Origin: CAYMCO01 sp964388955
Lineage (GTDB): Bacteria > Chloroflexota > Anaerolineae > Anaerolineales > E44-bin32
DNA: 62,217 nt
Assembly: GCA_964388955.1 (NCBI GenBank)
Contig: CAYMCO010000035.1
Span: forward strand, 1 to 62,217
Direction: 5' to 3'
Both the position numbers and the translations under genes were made by a program. Shown here piece by piece: positions 16,910 through 25,789 of the stretch. How positions within the stretch are numbered: position 1 is the stretch's first letter; each line of letters opens with the position of its first letter. The notes beneath the pieces are model-generated. The model ran no database searches. It was not told the origin of the DNA and was given only the letters and a program-made list of their open reading frames with translations.

Positions 16910-16921
16910 ACAAATCGCTCC

Positions 16922-18058
16922 TCAGACCGATCCGGAAAGCTCCGCGATGGAAGTGGGCTTGTCCAGGAACTCGCTGTAATCCAACTCCCGAAAAGGGGTT
17001 TGGCAGGGGAATCCATCCGAAATCCACAAATTGGATGCGTTCAAGTCCATGATCACGGCTGCAACAGTAGCGAACTGATCAGGCGGGTCCAGACGGGGAT
17101 CCGGGTGAGTGCAGATGCCGGAGGGATAGTTGACGTGATCGTTGAACAGGGCCTGGGCGGTATGGCCATCCAGGTCTCCCACCGCCGCGCGCAGCAGCGT
17201 CCCCATGCGGTGCCTGCGGAAGGGGCTGTCCGGTCCGCTCCACAAGGTGACGTCCTTGAGGTCGAAGTCGGGGGACACGAAATGATTGGTGTGCACGAAG
17301 GTCCCCTCTTGCGGGAACTGCAGGTAGGCGTGGGAGTAGTCGCCGGGAGCGGCCTCGATGTTGATCGCCAGGCCGTCGCGATGGGCGATTAAGTAGTTGG
17401 CGGATGAGGAGCGCGGCATGCGCAGCACCGCGCCCAGGGCATCCGACATGGTTTCGGCGTCCAGGATGGCGCGCAGGATGACATGGTAGGGCACGCCCGG
17501 GGCGCCCACATCCTGGTCGCTGACCAGGGCGTTGGTCACCAGCCCGATGCCGGCGGAGTTGAAGCCGGTTTTCGCCAGCAGACCGGCTTCAACTACGGTG
17601 ACGAAGTTCGGGCCATCCCCCTGCTCGGCTTCCAGCACGATGACCGTTTCCTCCATCTGGGGTTTCCAATCCCAACTCTGAGCGATGAGCACATGATCCT
17701 CGGCGGTGACTTCCGGCAACGCCACAAACGCGGTGCATTCCTTGGCGGCCTGGCGTGCGACGGCGGCGAACATGACCTCGGTCCGCACGTTGATGGCCAG
17801 CAGATCTCGGGCATCCAGCCCTGAGCCGGCAGCCATGCCATCGATCTCCTCCAAGTAGCGAGGTTCATAGGCTTCGATTTTGGGGCGATACCGGGCGGCA
17901 TGGTCGGTGACCTGTTCCCACTCCCAATCTGCATAGTGCTTGAATATCCCGCGGTAGATCGCGATGCTGCGTGCGATGCGGTCGGCGGCCTGTTCCCCCA
18001 ATTGTCGGCCGCGTTCGTGGGGGTCCCCGCTCACCCGAATGTGAGGGAACGTGCTCAT
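16922..18058 (-). CDS. C45-family autoproteolytic acyltransferase/hydrolase
   Basis: 378 aa, related to acyl-CoA:6-aminopenicillanate acyltransferase and other Ntn-hydrolases of peptidase family C45. These self-cleave before a cysteine, which becomes the N-terminal nucleophile. The expected site is in the motif ECTAFVAL at about residues 106-113. Downstream are the family's SWDWKPQ and TGFNSAGIGLVTNAL segments. AGGAGG precedes the ATG. Its place between an SDR and two transporter ATPases suggests that the imported compound carries an amide the enzyme cleaves (inference). The true substrate is unknown, and penicillin itself need not be involved. Confidence 0.83.
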   Translation of the reverse strand: MSTFPHIRVSGDPHERGRQLGEQAADRIARSIAIYRGIFKHYADWEWEQVTDHAARYRPKIEAYEPRYLEEIDGMAAGSGLDARDLLAINVRTEVMFAAVARQAAKECTAFVALPEVTAEDHVLIAQSWDWKPQMEETVIVLEAEQGDGPNFVTVVEAGLLAKTGFNSAGIGLVTNALVSDQDVGAPGVPYHVILRAILDAETMSDALGAVLRMPRSSSANYLIAHRDGLAINIEAAPGDYSHAYLQFPQEGTFVHTNHFVSPDFDLKDVTLWSGPDSPFRRHRMGTLLRAAVGDLDGHTAQALFNDHVNYPSGICTHPDPRLDPPDQFATVAAVIMDLNASNLWISDGFPCQTPFRELDYSEFLDKPTSIAELSGSV

Positions 18059-18182
18059 GTGCTACCTCCTCTCGAACTGAAAGCTCTCTGAGCGCCAACT
18101 GTGCACGGCTCGCCGAGCAATCGGCTGCAGCCGCATAAAGCGGTCCATCCGGGATCCCTGCGGAACGGGCTGTGAGGGCCGT

Positions 18183-18953
18183 TCACAGCGCCAGCAAGCC
18201 TCCGTCAACTGGGACAGCCGCCCCTGTGATGTAGGAGGCTTCGTCAGAGGCCAGGAACAAGGCCAGAGCGGCCACCTCCTCCGCTTTGCCCAGCCGGCCC
18301 AGAGGCACGGACTCTTTCAGGAATCGCCGCCCCGCCTTCGGATCCCGTTTCATCATCATGAGCATCGGCGTGTCGATCACCCCTGGACAAATCGCGTTGA
18401 CGCGGATCCCATGTGGCGCCAGCTCAACCGCCAGTTGGGTGGTCAAGCCCAACACCCCTGCCTTGCTGGCATTGTAGTGGACGGCGGGTCCGGAGGGGTC
18501 CCCGACAAAGGCGGCCACAGAGGAGAGATTGACGATGGCGCCGCGGCCCCGACGCGCCATATGGCGGGCCGCCTCTCGGCAGACCAGGAACGTGCCTCGC
18601 AAATTGATGCTCAGCACAGCCTCCCAAGAGTCCACGGTCACTTCCAGCAGCGGCGCAATGTCGTATATCCCGGCGCAGTTGACCAGCACGTCGATCTTCC
18701 CATTGGAGGAATCAACCACGGCGCTGATCATTCGCCGCACCTGGCCCTCGTCCGAGACGTCCACGATATGGGCCGCGCTGGGGGAGTCGATGGCCGCCCG
18801 TGTCTCCTTCAACTTTTCTGCCTGCCGATCGATGAGGTGCACAAAGGAACCCTCCTCGGCCAGTCCCTGGGAGATGGAGCGTCCAATGCCGGATGCGGCG
18901 CCGGTGACAATGGCGTGGAATCCGACGAAGCGAGCGGGGCGTGATTCAGACAA
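18183..18953 (-). CDS. SDR-family NAD(P)-dependent oxidoreductase
   Basis: 256-aa classical short-chain dehydrogenase: TGAASGIG for cofactor binding, NCAG, catalytic S (LSSVAA) and Y-x3-K (YNASK), ending in TGAAVPVDGG. D at the end of strand 2 (LIDRQ) favours NAD(H). The TTG start at 18953 is preceded by GGAGGGG and overlaps the stop of the 45-codon SDR remnant, so translation is coupled through that short frame. A 124-nt gap separates it from the acyl hydrolase. Confidence 0.92.
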   Translation of the reverse strand: MSESRPARFVGFHAIVTGAASGIGRSISQGLAEEGSFVHLIDRQAEKLKETRAAIDSPSAAHIVDVSDEGQVRRMISAVVDSSNGKIDVLVNCAGIYDIAPLLEVTVDSWEAVLSINLRGTFLVCREAARHMARRGRGAIVNLSSVAAFVGDPSGPAVHYNASKAGVLGLTTQLAVELAPHGIRVNAICPGVIDTPMLMMMKRDPKAGRRFLKESVPLGRLGKAEEVAALALFLASDEASYITGAAVPVDGGLLAL

Positions 18954-19083
18954 AGTCTACCCCTCCATGCATCTTGAGAACCTCTCCGGTGATGTAGGCA
19001 GCGTGGCTGGAAGCCGGGAAGACCACCGCGATGGCGATGGTCTCGCCCGGGCCGCTCCCCGCGCCAGTGACCAGCGATCTCAC
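18946..19083 (-). pseudogene. Internally deleted SDR gene remnant
   Basis: A 45-codon frame starting at GTG 19083, where GTGA overlaps the deacetylase stop. It begins with a cofactor loop (SLVTGAGSGPGE) and passes straight into the end of an SDR (FPASSHAAYITGEVLKMHGG). The roughly 200 residues that should lie between, including the catalytic Ser, Tyr and Lys, are missing, with no frameshift. An in-frame internal deletion of a second SDR copy is the simplest reading. The surviving frame still bridges the deacetylase and the intact SDR by overlaps at both ends, which may explain why it persists. Confidence 0.75.
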
Positions 19084-19874
19084 TTCAGCGATTCCCGGGC
19101 CGCCCCGGCGATCTCGGCGCAGGTGGTGATCCAGGCCCCGGGATGAGAGTGCACGAAGGCGATAAATTCCTCGAGCAAACGCAGCCGGTGGGGCCTCCCG
19201 ATGATCTGGGGATGCATGGTCAGTATGAAGGAGCCCCCGAGCGAGTATATGCCCTCGAATTCCGCGCTCCATATCTCCCGCACCTCGGAGGGCGTGGAAA
19301 TCTTCTTATTCCATGTGTCGCCGGCGAACCAGAAGTGCGGCGCATCGTCCAGGATCCATTGGATGGGCAGCTCGACGAGGTCCATGCCCGGGTGCACGTA
19401 GGGCCGGATGTCGTCCATCATGTTGCTGGAGTAGCCGAATTCGTGCTTCCCCAGAAACCCCAGGGTGTGCTTGCTGAAGTCCCAGGACGGGGACCGGTAT
19501 CCAACGACCTCCCCGCCGAAGGATTCGAGAATCTCGCGCGTGCGCACCAGGGCATCCTCCTCTTCCTCCGGGGAGAGATTTGTCGGAGAGGTGTGCGTAT
19601 AGCTGTGCACCGCCAGCTCGTGCCCCGCCTCGGCGATGGCGGACACACTGTCCGGGTAGTCCTCGGCGCTCTTGCCAAGGATGAAGAAAGTGGCGCGCAC
19701 TCCGGCGCGTTCGAGCACCGAAAGGATCAGCGGCACGCCGACAAGCGGGCCATAGCGCCCCTGGGATAAGGCCCCCGGCTTGTCCGCGTTGGCGGGGTTC
19801 TCGGCGATCCAAACCGCGTCGCCATCCAGATCGAAGGTGAACGAGACCGCGCATTTCTTGCCATCAGGCCACAT
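19080..19874 (-). CDS. Polysaccharide-deacetylase (NodB-fold) family hydrolase, PuuE-like
   Basis: 264-aa cytoplasmic NodB-homology protein without signal peptide. The metal motifs are FDLDGDA (Asp pair) and HSYTHT (His-x3-His). YRSPSWDFS and LTMHPQ follow, as in members that act on cyclic imides or ureides (allantoinase PuuE, imidase) rather than on polysaccharides. ATG at 19874 is chosen with AAGGAGA 6 bases ahead, six codons inside the longest frame. It lies inside a transporter operon, 14 bases after the second permease. Substrate unknown. Confidence 0.85.
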   Translation of the reverse strand: MWPDGKKCAVSFTFDLDGDAVWIAENPANADKPGALSQGRYGPLVGVPLILSVLERAGVRATFFILGKSAEDYPDSVSAIAEAGHELAVHSYTHTSPTNLSPEEEEDALVRTREILESFGGEVVGYRSPSWDFSKHTLGFLGKHEFGYSSNMMDDIRPYVHPGMDLVELPIQWILDDAPHFWFAGDTWNKKISTPSEVREIWSAEFEGIYSLGGSFILTMHPQIIGRPHRLRLLEEFIAFVHSHPGAWITTCAEIAGAARESLK

Positions 19875-19888
19875 TGAAATCTCCTTTC

Positions 19889-20809
19889 TCATTGTCGCAA
19901 GCGTGGGTCAAGCGCATCTCGCAGGCCATCGCCGAGCAGGTTGAAGCCCAGGACGGCCAATGCGATGGTGATGCCTGGAAAAGTCATCAGCCAGGGCGCG
20001 ATGCCGATGTACGATCTACCTGCGCTCAGCACCGAGCCCCAACTGGGAATGGGCGGCTGCACTCCCAATCCCAGGTAGCTCAGGCCGGCCTCGGCCAGGA
20101 TGGCATAGGCCATGCCGACGCTACCCAAGACGATGGCCGATGGAATGGCGTTGGGCAGCAGGTGGTGGAACATGATGCGGAAGTGGCTGGCACCCACAAG
20201 CCGTGCAGAAACGATAAAATCCTGCTCCTTCAGGGAAAGAATCTGGGCGCGGGCGACGCGCGCGTAGCCGGCCCAACTGACCAGGCCGATGGCCAGCATC
20301 ACGCTCGTCAAGCCCGGTTCCAAGAAGGCCACCAGAAACAGGGCCAGAAGCAGGTAAGGAAAGGACCAGGAAATATCCACCACGGCGCCGATGGCGCTGT
20401 CGATCAACCCACCGAAGTAGCCTCCCATAGTGCCCAAGGCGATACCGATGAAGAAGGAGATCCCTGTGGCGACCACCGCGGTGGCCATGGAGGCCCGCGA
20501 GCCGTACATGATCCGGCTCAACACATCGCGCCCAAATTCGTCGGTCCCCAACCAATGGCCGGGGCCCGGCGGGAGCAGCGCCTGCGAGAAATCCTGTTCG
20601 TCGTAGGGATAGGGGGCGATCCAGGGGGAAGCCAGCGCCAGCAGAATACAGACCAGGGTGATCGCCAGACCGATCAAAGCGCCGCGGCTCTGGGAAAACT
20701 GTCGCCAGAAGCCTCGCAATGGATTCTCGGGGGCGCCCAGACCCAACCTGATCTCGGCAGCCTGTCGCCCCGCTTGGCTAGGGGCGGCGGAATCTTGGCG
20801 TTCACTCAT
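19889..20809 (-). CDS. Oligopeptide-type ABC transporter permease (OppC/DppC-like)
   Basis: 306-aa inner-membrane permease. One helix (about residues 44-66) and a periplasmic segment with the family motif HWLGTDEFGRDVLSRIMYGSR precede five helices. The ATPase-docking EAA loop is near residue 205 (QDFIVSARLVGASHFRI). Start overlaps the stop of the first permease gene by eight bases. Confidence 0.95.
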   Translation of the reverse strand: MSERQDSAAPSQAGRQAAEIRLGLGAPENPLRGFWRQFSQSRGALIGLAITLVCILLALASPWIAPYPYDEQDFSQALLPPGPGHWLGTDEFGRDVLSRIMYGSRASMATAVVATGISFFIGIALGTMGGYFGGLIDSAIGAVVDISWSFPYLLLALFLVAFLEPGLTSVMLAIGLVSWAGYARVARAQILSLKEQDFIVSARLVGASHFRIMFHHLLPNAIPSAIVLGSVGMAYAILAEAGLSYLGLGVQPPIPSWGSVLSAGRSYIGIAPWLMTFPGITIALAVLGFNLLGDGLRDALDPRLRQ

Positions 20810-21731
20810 CGCCGCCGCCTTCGATCCTCGGATCCGCTACGGCGTATAGGAGGTCGGTGAACAGGTTCGCCAGGATCACCGATCCCCCCAGGAAAAGCAT
20901 GGATCCCTGGATAATGGGATAGTCGCGCGAATAAATGGCGTCGATCATATATTTGCCAATGCCCGGGCGCCCGAAGATGGCCTCGATGATCACCGAGCCC
21001 CCGATCAGGTATCCCAGGGTCAAACCGGCGATGCTCAGCAGCGGCAGCAGTGCGTTGCGGAACGCGTGTCCCACGACAACCACCGTCTCCCGCAAACCCA
21101 TGGCGCGCGCGGTGCGCACAAAGTCCTGGCGCAGTACCTCCAACATCGAGGAGCGCACAATGCGCGCCGTCCATGCCATTTGCGGCAAGCCGAGCGCGAG
21201 CGCCGGCATGATCAAGTGTTTCCAGGTCCCGTAGCCGGAGACGGGCAGCCAGTGCAGTTTGAGGGAGAAGAGAGATATCAGCATCAGCCCGAGCCAAAAA
21301 TCGGGGATGGCGACCCCCAGGGATGACAGCCCGACCAGCCCGTAATCCCAAATGCTGGCCTGCTTGGCAGCGGAGATGATCCCCGCCGGGATGGCGAGCA
21401 GGTAGGCGAGCAGAAAGGCAGCCACCCCCAACTCCAGGGTGACCCTCAGGCGCGAGACCATGGCGGGGACGACTTCTTCCTTGTTGACGATGCCGCGTCC
21501 CAGATCGCCCTGCAGCAGAAGCGCGACATAGCGCACATACTGCTGATATATGGGCTTGTCCAGCCCGTATTTGGCGCTCAAGGCGGCGCGGGTCTCGGGC
21601 GTGGCCCGCGGCCCGGCGATTCTGTTGATCGGATTCCCCTTGCTAAGGCGGCTCATCACGAACACCAATGTGACCAGGATCAGCAGAACCAGGAGCGTAT
21701 ACAAGATTCGCCGTACGATATATTCAATCAT
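20802..21731 (-). CDS. Oligopeptide-type ABC transporter permease (OppB/DppB-like)
   Basis: 309-aa permease beginning MIEYIVRRILYTLLVLL. It has six predicted helices, the periplasmic N-terminal domain typical of OppB, and an EAA loop near residue 205 (QDFVRTARAMGLRE). ATG at 21731 is chosen by homology; the Shine-Dalgarno sequence is weak. It is separated from the binding-protein gene by 54 bases holding a 14-bp hairpin. Confidence 0.95.
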   Translation of the reverse strand: MIEYIVRRILYTLLVLLILVTLVFVMSRLSKGNPINRIAGPRATPETRAALSAKYGLDKPIYQQYVRYVALLLQGDLGRGIVNKEEVVPAMVSRLRVTLELGVAAFLLAYLLAIPAGIISAAKQASIWDYGLVGLSSLGVAIPDFWLGLMLISLFSLKLHWLPVSGYGTWKHLIMPALALGLPQMAWTARIVRSSMLEVLRQDFVRTARAMGLRETVVVVGHAFRNALLPLLSIAGLTLGYLIGGSVIIEAIFGRPGIGKYMIDAIYSRDYPIIQGSMLFLGGSVILANLFTDLLYAVADPRIEGGGDE

Positions 21732-21745
21732 TGCGGGACGGGATG

Positions 21746-21775
21746 GGCGCAAGGGCGGCGAGCCGCCCTTGCGCC
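21746..21775 (-). terminator. 14-bp perfect hairpin between binding-protein and permease genes
   Basis: Arms 21746-21759 and 21762-21775 are perfectly complementary with a 2-nt loop and very GC-rich. It has no T tract. A stem here commonly stabilises the upstream binding-protein mRNA, or attenuates transcription, so that the binding protein exceeds the permease. Confidence 0.75.
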
Positions 21776-21785
21776 TCATGGTTCG

Positions 21786-23453
21786 CTACTGCTTCAAGTC
21801 CGTCATCACCCATTGCTGCGGGCCGTATGTGATCCACATCCAGTTTTCAACGGATTGATTCGTGACCTGGATGTTCTTCGGCGACAGGATGGGGACTGCG
21901 ACGACGTTCTCGGTGAGGTGCATGTTGATATCTCGATAGGCCTGCACGCGCTGCTCCCAGTTCAAGGGCACCGTCAGGGCGTCGGCGAACATCTGCTCGC
22001 TCTCGGGCTCGGACCAGCGGGTGAACGCCGGGTAGGGTGTCCAAGCCGGGTTAAACCACCAGTCTATGATATCCGCGTTCTGCCACCACCATTCCTGCAG
22101 CGCGAGGTCGAACTCGCCCGCCTCCACCGGGGGCTGCATGTCGGTGAAGTTCTGGATGTCGACCGCAATGCCGATGTCCTTCAGATCCGCCTGAACGGCC
22201 TGCGCCAAACGCACGAACTCCGTCTGCGTGGTGCTGACCAGCGTGGCCGTCAGCGGTTGTCCGTCCTTTTCGACGATCCCATCCCCGTCGGTGTCCGACC
22301 ATCCAGCCTCCGCCAACAGCCCCTTGGCTGCCTCGGGATCGTAACCCAAACCGAAGGCGTCGGCCACGCCTTCGCTCTCGGCGAAGAGCGGCGTCAGCAT
22401 ATCGTAGGTCGGTTCGGCGTAGCCGAACCACAGGTTGTCGACGATCGCCTGCTTGTCGATGGCCTGCGCCACGGCTTGGCGCACTTTGATGTCCTGCCAG
22501 GGACCTCTCTCGAAGTTGAAGGCCAGAAAGACGGCGCCCATTCTATCGAAGGGATGCACGACCAAATCGGGGTTGCTCTGCAGTTGGGAGACAAACTGCG
22601 GGGTGATATCCAGGCCGATTTGGGCGCTTCCCGCCATCACCTCGTTGATGCGCACCGCATCCTCGGGCAATGCCTTGAAGATGATCTGCTGCGGCCTGGC
22701 GGGGCCCCGATAAGGGAGCCAGGAGGGACCCCACACATAATCGGGGTTGCGTTCCACGGTCACGTGGTCATCCTTGACGAACTCGACCAGCTTGTATGGG
22801 CCGGTGCCCACGGCATAAGTCGTGCCGTAGTCTTCGCCGTACTCTTCTGTCGCGGTGGGGCTCTGAACACCAGCGTAGTAGTCGGACAGGTTGAAGAGCA
22901 GGTTGGGGTACGGGGTCTCGCTGACCAGCGTGATGGTATACGGATCGGGGATATCGTACTCGACGATGGGCTCCGCTACGTATGATGTGGGGCCGCCGAG
23001 GAAACCCTTCCACCAGTCCCGGAAGGCCTCGGCGTTGAAATCGGTGCCGTCGTGGAACTTGACGCCCTGCTGCAGATGGAAGGTCGTGCGCAGCCCATCG
23101 TCGGAGACCTCCCAGCTCTCCGCCAAGCCGGGCTGGAAGTCCCCGTTTTCGTCGATGGTGACGATGGTATCAAACAGGGTGGAGACGATCTCCGACATGA
23201 TCCAGGTCCCGGTGCGCCCATCGAGGCTGTTGCCCGTCTCGCGCATGGCGACGACGATGGTCGCTCCCTCCTCCATGGGCGGGGCTTCCTCCGGGGTGGC
23301 CGTGTCTTCGGCCACTACCGGTTCTTGGGCGGCCGGGGCCTCCGTCGGCGCGGGCGCTTCCGCGGTCGGCGTGGCCGGAGCCCCGCACGCCGCCAGCGCC
23401 AGGGCAGCGAATATCGTGAGTACGCTGAGAATCTTTGCCACGTGAGTCTTCAT
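21786..23453 (-). CDS. Oligopeptide-type ABC transporter substrate-binding lipoprotein (SBP_bac_5)
   Basis: 555 aa. Signal peptide with lipobox ALALAAC, the lipidated cysteine being C23. A Pro/Ala/Glu/Thr-rich linker (24-60) precedes a family-5 solute-binding domain (TIVVAMRETGNSLDGRTGTW..., FHLQQGVKFHDG, YAVGTGPYKLVEF). ATG at 23453 is preceded by GGAGAGGAG. First gene of the operon: SBP, two permeases, deacetylase, SDR remnant, SDR, C45 hydrolase and two ATPases. Family 5 proteins bind peptides, but also nickel, opines and glycosides, so the ligand cannot be named. Confidence 0.94.
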   Translation of the reverse strand: MKTHVAKILSVLTIFAALALAACGAPATPTAEAPAPTEAPAAQEPVVAEDTATPEEAPPMEEGATIVVAMRETGNSLDGRTGTWIMSEIVSTLFDTIVTIDENGDFQPGLAESWEVSDDGLRTTFHLQQGVKFHDGTDFNAEAFRDWWKGFLGGPTSYVAEPIVEYDIPDPYTITLVSETPYPNLLFNLSDYYAGVQSPTATEEYGEDYGTTYAVGTGPYKLVEFVKDDHVTVERNPDYVWGPSWLPYRGPARPQQIIFKALPEDAVRINEVMAGSAQIGLDITPQFVSQLQSNPDLVVHPFDRMGAVFLAFNFERGPWQDIKVRQAVAQAIDKQAIVDNLWFGYAEPTYDMLTPLFAESEGVADAFGLGYDPEAAKGLLAEAGWSDTDGDGIVEKDGQPLTATLVSTTQTEFVRLAQAVQADLKDIGIAVDIQNFTDMQPPVEAGEFDLALQEWWWQNADIIDWWFNPAWTPYPAFTRWSEPESEQMFADALTVPLNWEQRVQAYRDINMHLTENVVAVPILSPKNIQVTNQSVENWMWITYGPQQWVMTDLKQ

Positions 23454-23928
23454 CTCACTCCTCTCCAATTCTCTGTGAAGTCTTGGGGTCTTGCCGTAAG
23501 AATGAAGTTTGCTGGCCGGATTGTGCTTTCATAAACTGTCCGATGCGCCTCCTTCCTCACCTGAGCCTTCCATCGCCATACCGTTCATCTCCATCCGAGC
23601 GCCGCCCAGGCATTTCCTGGAGCCTGGGCCTAGGGGCGGCGGCACCACCTCGTGTCGATCAACGAGGCTGAGAATACGGTCCCGATCGCTTGGCCACTCG
23701 ATGGTCACCCCGATGCCGGGGTCAAACGAAACCGCCTCGAGCGTATTCGAGTGCGGAAAACTCCCGGCTGTCTCGGCGTGGGGTGCAGGAAAAGCGGCCC
23801 ATCTTAGGCCATGTGCCCAAAAAAAGCAAATGGGCACGGTCGCCCCTTCTAAAGATGGAATCTTGCCGATGATGTGCTCATGTTTCTTCAAGATAGGACC
23901 GGGCAGGCGATCTGCGGCGGTGGCGGGC
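23454..23928. other. Gene-free stretch between the transporter operon and the M20 gene
   Basis: No frame is convincingly coding. A 7-bp inverted repeat, GTGCCCA (23813-23819) with TGGGCAC (23831-23837), loop 11 nt, may mark the end of the M20 transcript. I could not pick a confident promoter for the binding-protein gene. Confidence 0.5.
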
Positions 23929-25125
23929 CTACCGTCGAGCCGCCCCAATCGCTCCGCCGCGCAGCAGGTGCATGCCGGCTGCGCTGAGCAGCGCGATCCC
24001 ATACGCCATGCTTTCTTCGTCGAAGTCGAAGGCCGGGTCATGGTGCGGGGCGGCCAATCCGACTTCTCGATTGGCGGAGCCCACAAAGAAATAACAGCCC
24101 GGGATGTCGCGCATCATATGCGCCATATCATCGGAGGCGGAGTCACGGAACTCGGAGTCGATCTCGGTCCCTGGGAAGATCTTTTCGGCGACGTCTCGCA
24201 CAGTCCGGGTCAGGTGAGGGTCGTTCACCACTGGGGGCGTGAGCGCGTGCACCTCGATCTCCCCGGTGCAGCCCATGCTGGCAGGGATGCCCTCCGCAAG
24301 CGACTGCAATCGAGTGACGAGGGTTTCGCGCACCGCGGGATCATAGGCGCGAATAGTCCCCTCCAGGACGACCTGCGGGGGGATCACATTGAAGGCCGTT
24401 CCGCCGCGCATCACCCCCACGCTGATCACCCCGCCGGCGAGGGGGTCGATATTGCGGGCGACGATGCTTTGGATGGCGGTCACCAGTTGGGCAGCAGCTA
24501 CGATGGGATCTCTGGTGAGCTGCGGGATGGCGCCGTGCCCCCCGACGCCGGTGAGTTGGATGCGAAAGGAGTCGGCCCCGGCCATGATCGCCCCGGGAGT
24601 GATCCCCAGCCAGCCGACTTCCCGGCTGTTGTCCAGATGCAGCGCCAGGCAGCAGTCTGGGCGCGGATCCTGCAGCACACCCTCCGCGACCATGCGCGCC
24701 GCACCCTGCATCAGCTCCTCGGCGGGCTGGAACACGAACTTCACCCGCCCGACGAGTTCGGACCTTCGATCGCAAAGTAGGCGGGCGACGGACAGCAGGA
24801 TGGCCGTGTGGCCGTCGTGGCCGCAGGCGTGCATGACGCCGGGGGAGCGCGAGGTGTAATCGGCGCCTGTCACCTCCGAGATCGGCAGCCCGTCGATATC
24901 GCTGCGCAGCAGCACAGTGGGACCTTCAGCGAGGGCCTCGAGCAGGGCAACAACGCCGGTCCCGGCCACGCCGGTTCGCACGCTCAGTCCCAGCCGCGAG
25001 AGCTCATTGGAAATGAGGCTTGATGTGCGGGTCTCTTGAAACCCCAGTTCCGGATGCTGGTGGAGATCCCGACGCACCCGACGGGCATTATCGAGCTCGC
25101 GCCGCGCTTCCCTCAATAGATCCAT
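23929..25125 (-). CDS. M20-family amidohydrolase (IAA-amino acid hydrolase / hippuricase-like)
   Basis: 398-aa metal-dependent amidohydrolase of the M20D group, which cleaves N-acyl amino acids and similar amides. Ligands are visible in MHACGHDGH, the EE pair in QPAEELMQG, and the C-terminal H in APHHDPAFDFDE. The dimerisation domain includes GVGGHGAIPQ. ATG at 25125 has GAGGAGGG 7 bases upstream. It is on the same strand as, and 475 bases upstream of, the transporter operon, fitting a shared role in using amide-linked compounds. Confidence 0.92.
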   Translation of the reverse strand: MDLLREARRELDNARRVRRDLHQHPELGFQETRTSSLISNELSRLGLSVRTGVAGTGVVALLEALAEGPTVLLRSDIDGLPISEVTGADYTSRSPGVMHACGHDGHTAILLSVARLLCDRRSELVGRVKFVFQPAEELMQGAARMVAEGVLQDPRPDCCLALHLDNSREVGWLGITPGAIMAGADSFRIQLTGVGGHGAIPQLTRDPIVAAAQLVTAIQSIVARNIDPLAGGVISVGVMRGGTAFNVIPPQVVLEGTIRAYDPAVRETLVTRLQSLAEGIPASMGCTGEIEVHALTPPVVNDPHLTRTVRDVAEKIFPGTEIDSEFRDSASDDMAHMMRDIPGCYFFVGSANREVGLAAPHHDPAFDFDEESMAYGIALLSAAGMHLLRGGAIGAARR

Positions 25126-25324
25126 GCCGACCCTCCTCGCTCCACCCCTCACCCGGGGCTTGCGGAGTGTAGCACGTTTCTTGGTCCGGGCCACACGACA
25201 CTCTCGGGTAGAATTCGGGATGCTGGGGAACTGCTTTGGTGCGTCCAAGCGCATGGAGGTGTGGCTGAGAGATTGACGGCTGGCAATGCCGCCCCAGCGA
25301 CGGAGGGCCTACGCGGCCGGTGGG

Positions 25325-25603
25325 ATGAGGAGGCGGATGGGGGCGCACGCGGATATCAGCCAACCGATCGGGCGCACCCCCTTGCTCCGGCTGATGGGCA
25401 CCGCGCCGGGGTTTGTCCCCGATACCCCTGGCCGGGAGGTCATCAACGAGATCTTGGTGGTCAGCGAGGACCGGGCCGTTTCCATGTGCGGGCGGCCGGG
25501 ACGTCCCGAGGGCCCGCTCGTGAGCACCAACTCAGGCGCGGTCGCGCATGCGGCGATTGAGCATTTGAGATGGCAGCTCGGCGGGACAACCGGGAAAGAG
25601 TGA
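25325..25603 (+). CDS. Possible small hypothetical protein
   Basis: 92-codon frame (M14 of a longer frame), with third positions rich in G and C as in real genes here. No recognisable domain or cysteine motif. The ribosome site is poor or absent for the first ATG; a second ATG at 25337 has GGAGG only 3 bases ahead. It lies alone in the 25126-25789 gap. It may be a real small gene or a remnant. Apart from a possible minus-strand -10 (TACACT, 25166-25171) for the M20 gene, nothing else was seen in this gap. Confidence 0.3.
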   Translation: MRRRMGAHADISQPIGRTPLLRLMGTAPGFVPDTPGREVINEILVVSEDRAVSMCGRPGRPEGPLVSTNSGAVAHAAIEHLRWQLGGTTGKE

Positions 25604-25789
25604 TTGTCGGCATATTCGCCGACACGGGCCAGCGCTATTCGAGCGTGGAGGGGTTGTTGCCTCTCTAAGATCAATGGCCCTAGGAATCAAGGAGCGGTGG
25701 GAACCGCCCGATCGATGCATGCCGCAGCCATCTGTGGGTGGGGTCGGCCGGGGAAGGCTCAAGGGGAAGGAAATTGACAGGAGGACAAG

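Noticed and set aside
23529..24086. 185-codon minus-strand frame between the M20 gene and the SBP gene
   Set aside because: Half of it is antisense or out-of-frame to the M20 gene, with no ribosome site and no recognised domain. The free part (23529-23928) could be a remnant but is not supported.
25255..25350. tRNA-like start (GGAGGTGTGGCTGAGAGATTGA) and TPP-like CTGAGA
   Set aside because: No T-loop, anticodon stem or acceptor complement follows, and the second TPP motif is absent.
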